Source: Cellvibrionaceae bacterium (GTDB taxonomy: Bacteria; Pseudomonadota; Gammaproteobacteria; Pseudomonadales; Cellvibrionaceae). From it: a stretch of 7,174 nt of DNA. Location: positions 1-7,174 of the forward strand of contig JAGKXA010000221.1 in NCBI GenBank assembly GCA_021151615.1, written 5' to 3'. The notes under the pieces are model-generated. The model was given only the letters and a program-made list of their open reading frames with translations. It did no database searches and was not told the DNA's origin. Positions within the stretch are counted from its first letter, which is position 1, and each line of letters begins with the position of its first letter. Shown in pieces: positions 4,868-7,174 of this stretch. Made by a program: the position numbers and the translations under genes.

Positions 4868-6232
4868 ATGAAAAAGACCAAGCTTTACCTGCTCGTTAGT
4901 CTCTTTTCCCTCGCGCCCTTAACGGCAAGCGCCAATAGCTTGTTGGATGTGTATGAGCTAGCCGTGCAAAACGACGCTCAACTAAAGGCCGACAGAGCAA
5001 AATACGAAGCCGGACAGGCAAACAAAACCATTGGCCGCTCCGGTTTGCTGCCGCAAATTAATGCAAAAGCGCAATACTCAAAGACCGATGAAGATACAAC
5101 TAACAACTTAACCAATAAGGCTCTGACAACCGACAGTGATAGTACCGGCTGGGATCTCTCGCTAACACAGCCGCTTTTTGACATGTCTGCCTGGTATAGC
5201 TACCAACAAGGGATCAAGTTAAGCGATCAGGCTGAAGCCCAATTTGGAGCTGATCAACAAGGCTTGATCGTGCGCACCGCAGAGGCCTACTTTAACGTGC
5301 TGCGCAGCATCGAAACCCTTGAGGCCACGATTGCAGAAGAAAAAGCCCTTTCGAAACAACTGGAGCAGACCAAGCAACGTTTTGAAGTGGGCTTGACCGC
5401 CATCACCGAAGTGCATGAAGCACAAGCAGCGTTCGACAGCGCCAGAGCAGCAACTTTAGAAGCACGTGGCATATTGGGGATCAATTACGAAGCGCTGGAA
5501 GTATTGACCGGTAAACCTGAAGACAAGGTTGCGCCACTCTCCGCCAAATTTCCGGTGATTACACCGGTTCCCGCTAACCGCGCCGAGTGGGTTGAGTTTT
5601 CACTTAAGAACAACTACAACCTGAAAGCGTCAAAGCTGCAGGCAGATGCGTCTTTACAAAACGCGAAAGCCAACAAATCGAATCACTTGCCCACGCTCGG
5701 AGCCAACCTGAGTTACTCCGACTACGATAGCGATGGACTGAACCGTGGCGAAAACTTTGATAGCACCACTGACGGAAGCTCAATTAATTTGCGCCTTGAT
5801 GTACCCATTTACAGTGGCGGGGCAACCTCTGGCCGCAGCCGTCAGGCTTATGCGCAATACACACAGGCGCAGGAACTCTACAATAGTACTCAACGTAACG
5901 TGATTCAAAGTACACGCGCACTCCACCTTTCCGTTGAAACCGATGTTGCCAGTGTACAAGCACGTAAACAGGCAATCGTATCCAATCAATCAGCACTGGA
6001 GGCCACTCAATCAGGTTACGAAGTCGGCACTCGTAATTTAGTAGAAGTTCTGCTGGCACAACGTAATTTGTACCAAGCGCGCCGCAACTACTCTGATGCG
6101 CTTTACACCTACGTCATCAATACCATTAAGCTACGTGAAGTCGCGGGCATGTTAACGCCCGCTGATGTACAGGAGATCGATAAGTGGTTGCTAGATGACG
6201 CCTTGGTGAGCCGCAGCAAGTACGAAAAATAA
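4868..6232 (+). CDS. tolC: TolC-family outer-membrane efflux channel
   Basis: TolC is the trimeric outer-membrane and periplasmic tunnel used by tripartite drug-efflux pumps and type I secretion. The 454-residue precursor aligns with E. coli TolC along most of its length. It has a signal peptide (MKKTKLYLLVSLF to ASA, residues 1-22) and then NSLLDVYELA. The internal duplication is clear: RFEVGLTAITEVHEAQ (171-186) and GYEVGTRNLVEVLLAQ (383-398). Beta-barrel strands are GWDLSLTQPLFDMSAWY (94-110) and INLRLDVPIYSGG (306-318). The ATG at 4868 is chosen over an upstream TTG at 4805 because the signal peptide starts there and GGA lies seven bases upstream. It ends near the equatorial domain and lacks the extra C-terminal tail of E. 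coli TolC. By alignment, E. coli gate residues Asp371 and Asp374 (mature numbering) are Glu393 and Leu396 here. tolC is convergent with waaA and shares a terminator with it. No pump or adaptor gene is adjacent. Confidence 0.95.
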   Translation: MKKTKLYLLVSLFSLAPLTASANSLLDVYELAVQNDAQLKADRAKYEAGQANKTIGRSGLLPQINAKAQYSKTDEDTTNNLTNKALTTDSDSTGWDLSLTQPLFDMSAWYSYQQGIKLSDQAEAQFGADQQGLIVRTAEAYFNVLRSIETLEATIAEEKALSKQLEQTKQRFEVGLTAITEVHEAQAAFDSARAATLEARGILGINYEALEVLTGKPEDKVAPLSAKFPVITPVPANRAEWVEFSLKNNYNLKASKLQADASLQNAKANKSNHLPTLGANLSYSDYDSDGLNRGENFDSTTDGSSINLRLDVPIYSGGATSGRSRQAYAQYTQAQELYNSTQRNVIQSTRALHLSVETDVASVQARKQAIVSNQSALEATQSGYEVGTRNLVEVLLAQRNLYQARRNYSDALYTYVINTIKLREVAGMLTPADVQEIDKWLLDDALVSRSKYEK

Positions 6233-6261
6233 CACCCAGGCATCACACTGTTAGCAAATAA

Positions 6262-6298
6262 AAAAGCCGGATTTTCATCAATTGAAAATCCGGCTTTT
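6262..6298. terminator. Bidirectional intrinsic terminator between tolC and waaA
   Basis: A perfect 16-bp inverted repeat has arms AAAAGCCGGATTTTCA (6262-6277) and TGAAAATCCGGCTTTT (6283-6298) around the loop TCAAT. A run of T with one G follows on the plus strand (TTTTGTTTT), and a T-run also follows on the minus strand (the complement of the A-run at 6258-6265). It begins 30 bases after the tolC stop and 30 bases after the waaA stop on the other strand, so it can end both convergent transcripts. Confidence 0.93.
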
Positions 6299-6327
6299 GT
6301 TTTAATAAGCCAAAACATGCTCGCCAA

Positions 6328-7174
6328 CTAGCAATCAGCAATGACCAACAGGGTTTTATCCAAAGCACCGCGATTATCTACCGCGACCTGCAATGCAGCA
6401 GCGCCCACTTTTGCTCGTAAGGACTCATCAATCACCAGACGGATAAATTCTTCCGCAAGTGACTGAGCTGAATTAACCCTTGTTAATGCTCCCGCGTCCG
6501 TCAACAATCGCGCAACTTCAGCAAAGTTAAACAGATGCTCACCACTGAGCAGCGGCAATCCCCAAGCTGCTGGTTCTATAAAATTATGTCCACCATTCGG
6601 CACCAAACTGCCACCGACAAATGCAACATCACTCGCACCAAACATCAGCATTAATTCACCCATGGTATTGCCGAGCAAAATATCATGCGTGTCAGCCCAA
6701 TTATTCTCGCTACGCCGCGCTAAATTAAAACCACGGCTTGCACAAAGCTGCCCTGCTCGCTCAAAACGCTCCGGGTGACGGGGAACCAAAACAAGCACAG
6801 CCGTACGCGCCGATGCGACCGAACTTGCGCGCACCTGCGCAAAGGCGTCAAGAATAATTTCATCTTCACCTTGATGTGTACTCGCTGCGATCAACACCAA
6901 GCGCCGCCCGTTGCCTGATAATTGATTTTTTAAGCTGGCCGCTTGTTCACGAAGCACATCACTTAACGCCAAATCGAATTTAATGTTGCCTGTCACTTTC
7001 GCTTTTTCCGCTGGCAAACCCAGCGCAACAAATCGAGCGGCATCAATAGGGTTTTGGATTGCTGCATAACGCAGACTTTGCAACATTGGCCTGGTCAAAG
7101 CGCCGAATCGGGCGTAACCGCGAGCTGATCTTTCTGATAAGCGACCATTAATCAAAACAGCAGGGACATTGTAC
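6328..7174 (-). CDS. waaA: Kdo transferase WaaA/KdtA (5' end outside window)
   Basis: WaaA is an inner-membrane-associated GT-B glycosyltransferase (family GT30) that adds Kdo from CMP-Kdo to lipid IVA, the start of the LPS core. The window holds 281 C-terminal residues, and the frame stays open to the right edge. It begins within the block matching E. coli IPLVIANARLSARSAAGY (here VPAVLINGRLSERSARGY), so about 140 N-terminal residues, including the membrane anchor and the catalytic Glu of the N-terminal domain, are off the edge. Visible conserved blocks in order are QN-x-x-DAARFVALG, KVTGNIKFD, ASTHQGEDE, LVPRHPERF, LGNTMGELM, DVAFVGGSL, GGHN-x-IEPAA and LFNFAEV. An in-frame TTG at 7155 is internal and not the start. 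The C-terminus at 6331 is near the usual family end. It is convergent with tolC, an arrangement I recall from Pseudomonas relatives. Confidence 0.97.
   Translation of the reverse strand, partial: YNVPAVLINGRLSERSARGYARFGALTRPMLQSLRYAAIQNPIDAARFVALGLPAEKAKVTGNIKFDLALSDVLREQAASLKNQLSGNGRRLVLIAASTHQGEDEIILDAFAQVRASSVASARTAVLVLVPRHPERFERAGQLCASRGFNLARRSENNWADTHDILLGNTMGELMLMFGASDVAFVGGSLVPNGGHNFIEPAAWGLPLLSGEHLFNFAEVARLLTDAGALTRVNSAQSLAEEFIRLVIDESLRAKVGAAALQVAVDNRGALDKTLLVIADC

Overview
The window looks like chromosomal core-genome DNA from a gammaproteobacterium, probably a Pseudomonas or Cellvibrio relative. The evidence is the protein similarity (ThiC, ThiD, TolC and WaaA all read as close homologues of the E. 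coli proteins), a thiC / tolC / waaA neighbourhood that I recall from Pseudomonas genomes, and REP-like palindromes with a GTAG foot. The genus call is tentative. I see no phage, plasmid, IS transposase or CRISPR array.

Layout. On the minus strand, reading right to left from about 2760, there is a candidate promoter, a TPP (THI-box) riboswitch, thiD, and then thiC, which runs off the left edge of the window. This is a thiamine-pyrimidine operon: ThiC makes HMP-phosphate and ThiD phosphorylates it to HMP-PP. Both genes should be switched off when TPP is plentiful. The leader contains two mutually exclusive pairings that make a plausible translational switch for thiD. Upstream of the operon, also on the minus strand (3022-4257), is a CPA1/NhaP-type cation:proton antiporter. 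A 610-base gene-free stretch (4258-4867) separates it from the divergent tolC gene on the plus strand (4868-6232). tolC is convergent with waaA (kdtA, minus strand, 5' end off the right edge), and a 16-bp perfect hairpin between them serves as a terminator in both directions.

The least ordinary content is a family of REP-like palindromes. Each has a GTAG foot followed by a 20-nt GGG...CCC hairpin arranged 9+2+9. Five lie between the antiporter stop and the thi promoter, four of them in tandem with a 50-51 bp period. Two more form an inverted pair in the thiD-thiC spacer, and one of those supplies the thiD stop codon from its GTAG foot. The stems differ in sequence with paired changes, while the foot, the hairpin length and the GGG/CCC base are mostly kept. 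This resembles REP/BIME elements mobilised by RAYT (TnpA-REP) proteins, but no RAYT gene lies in the window.
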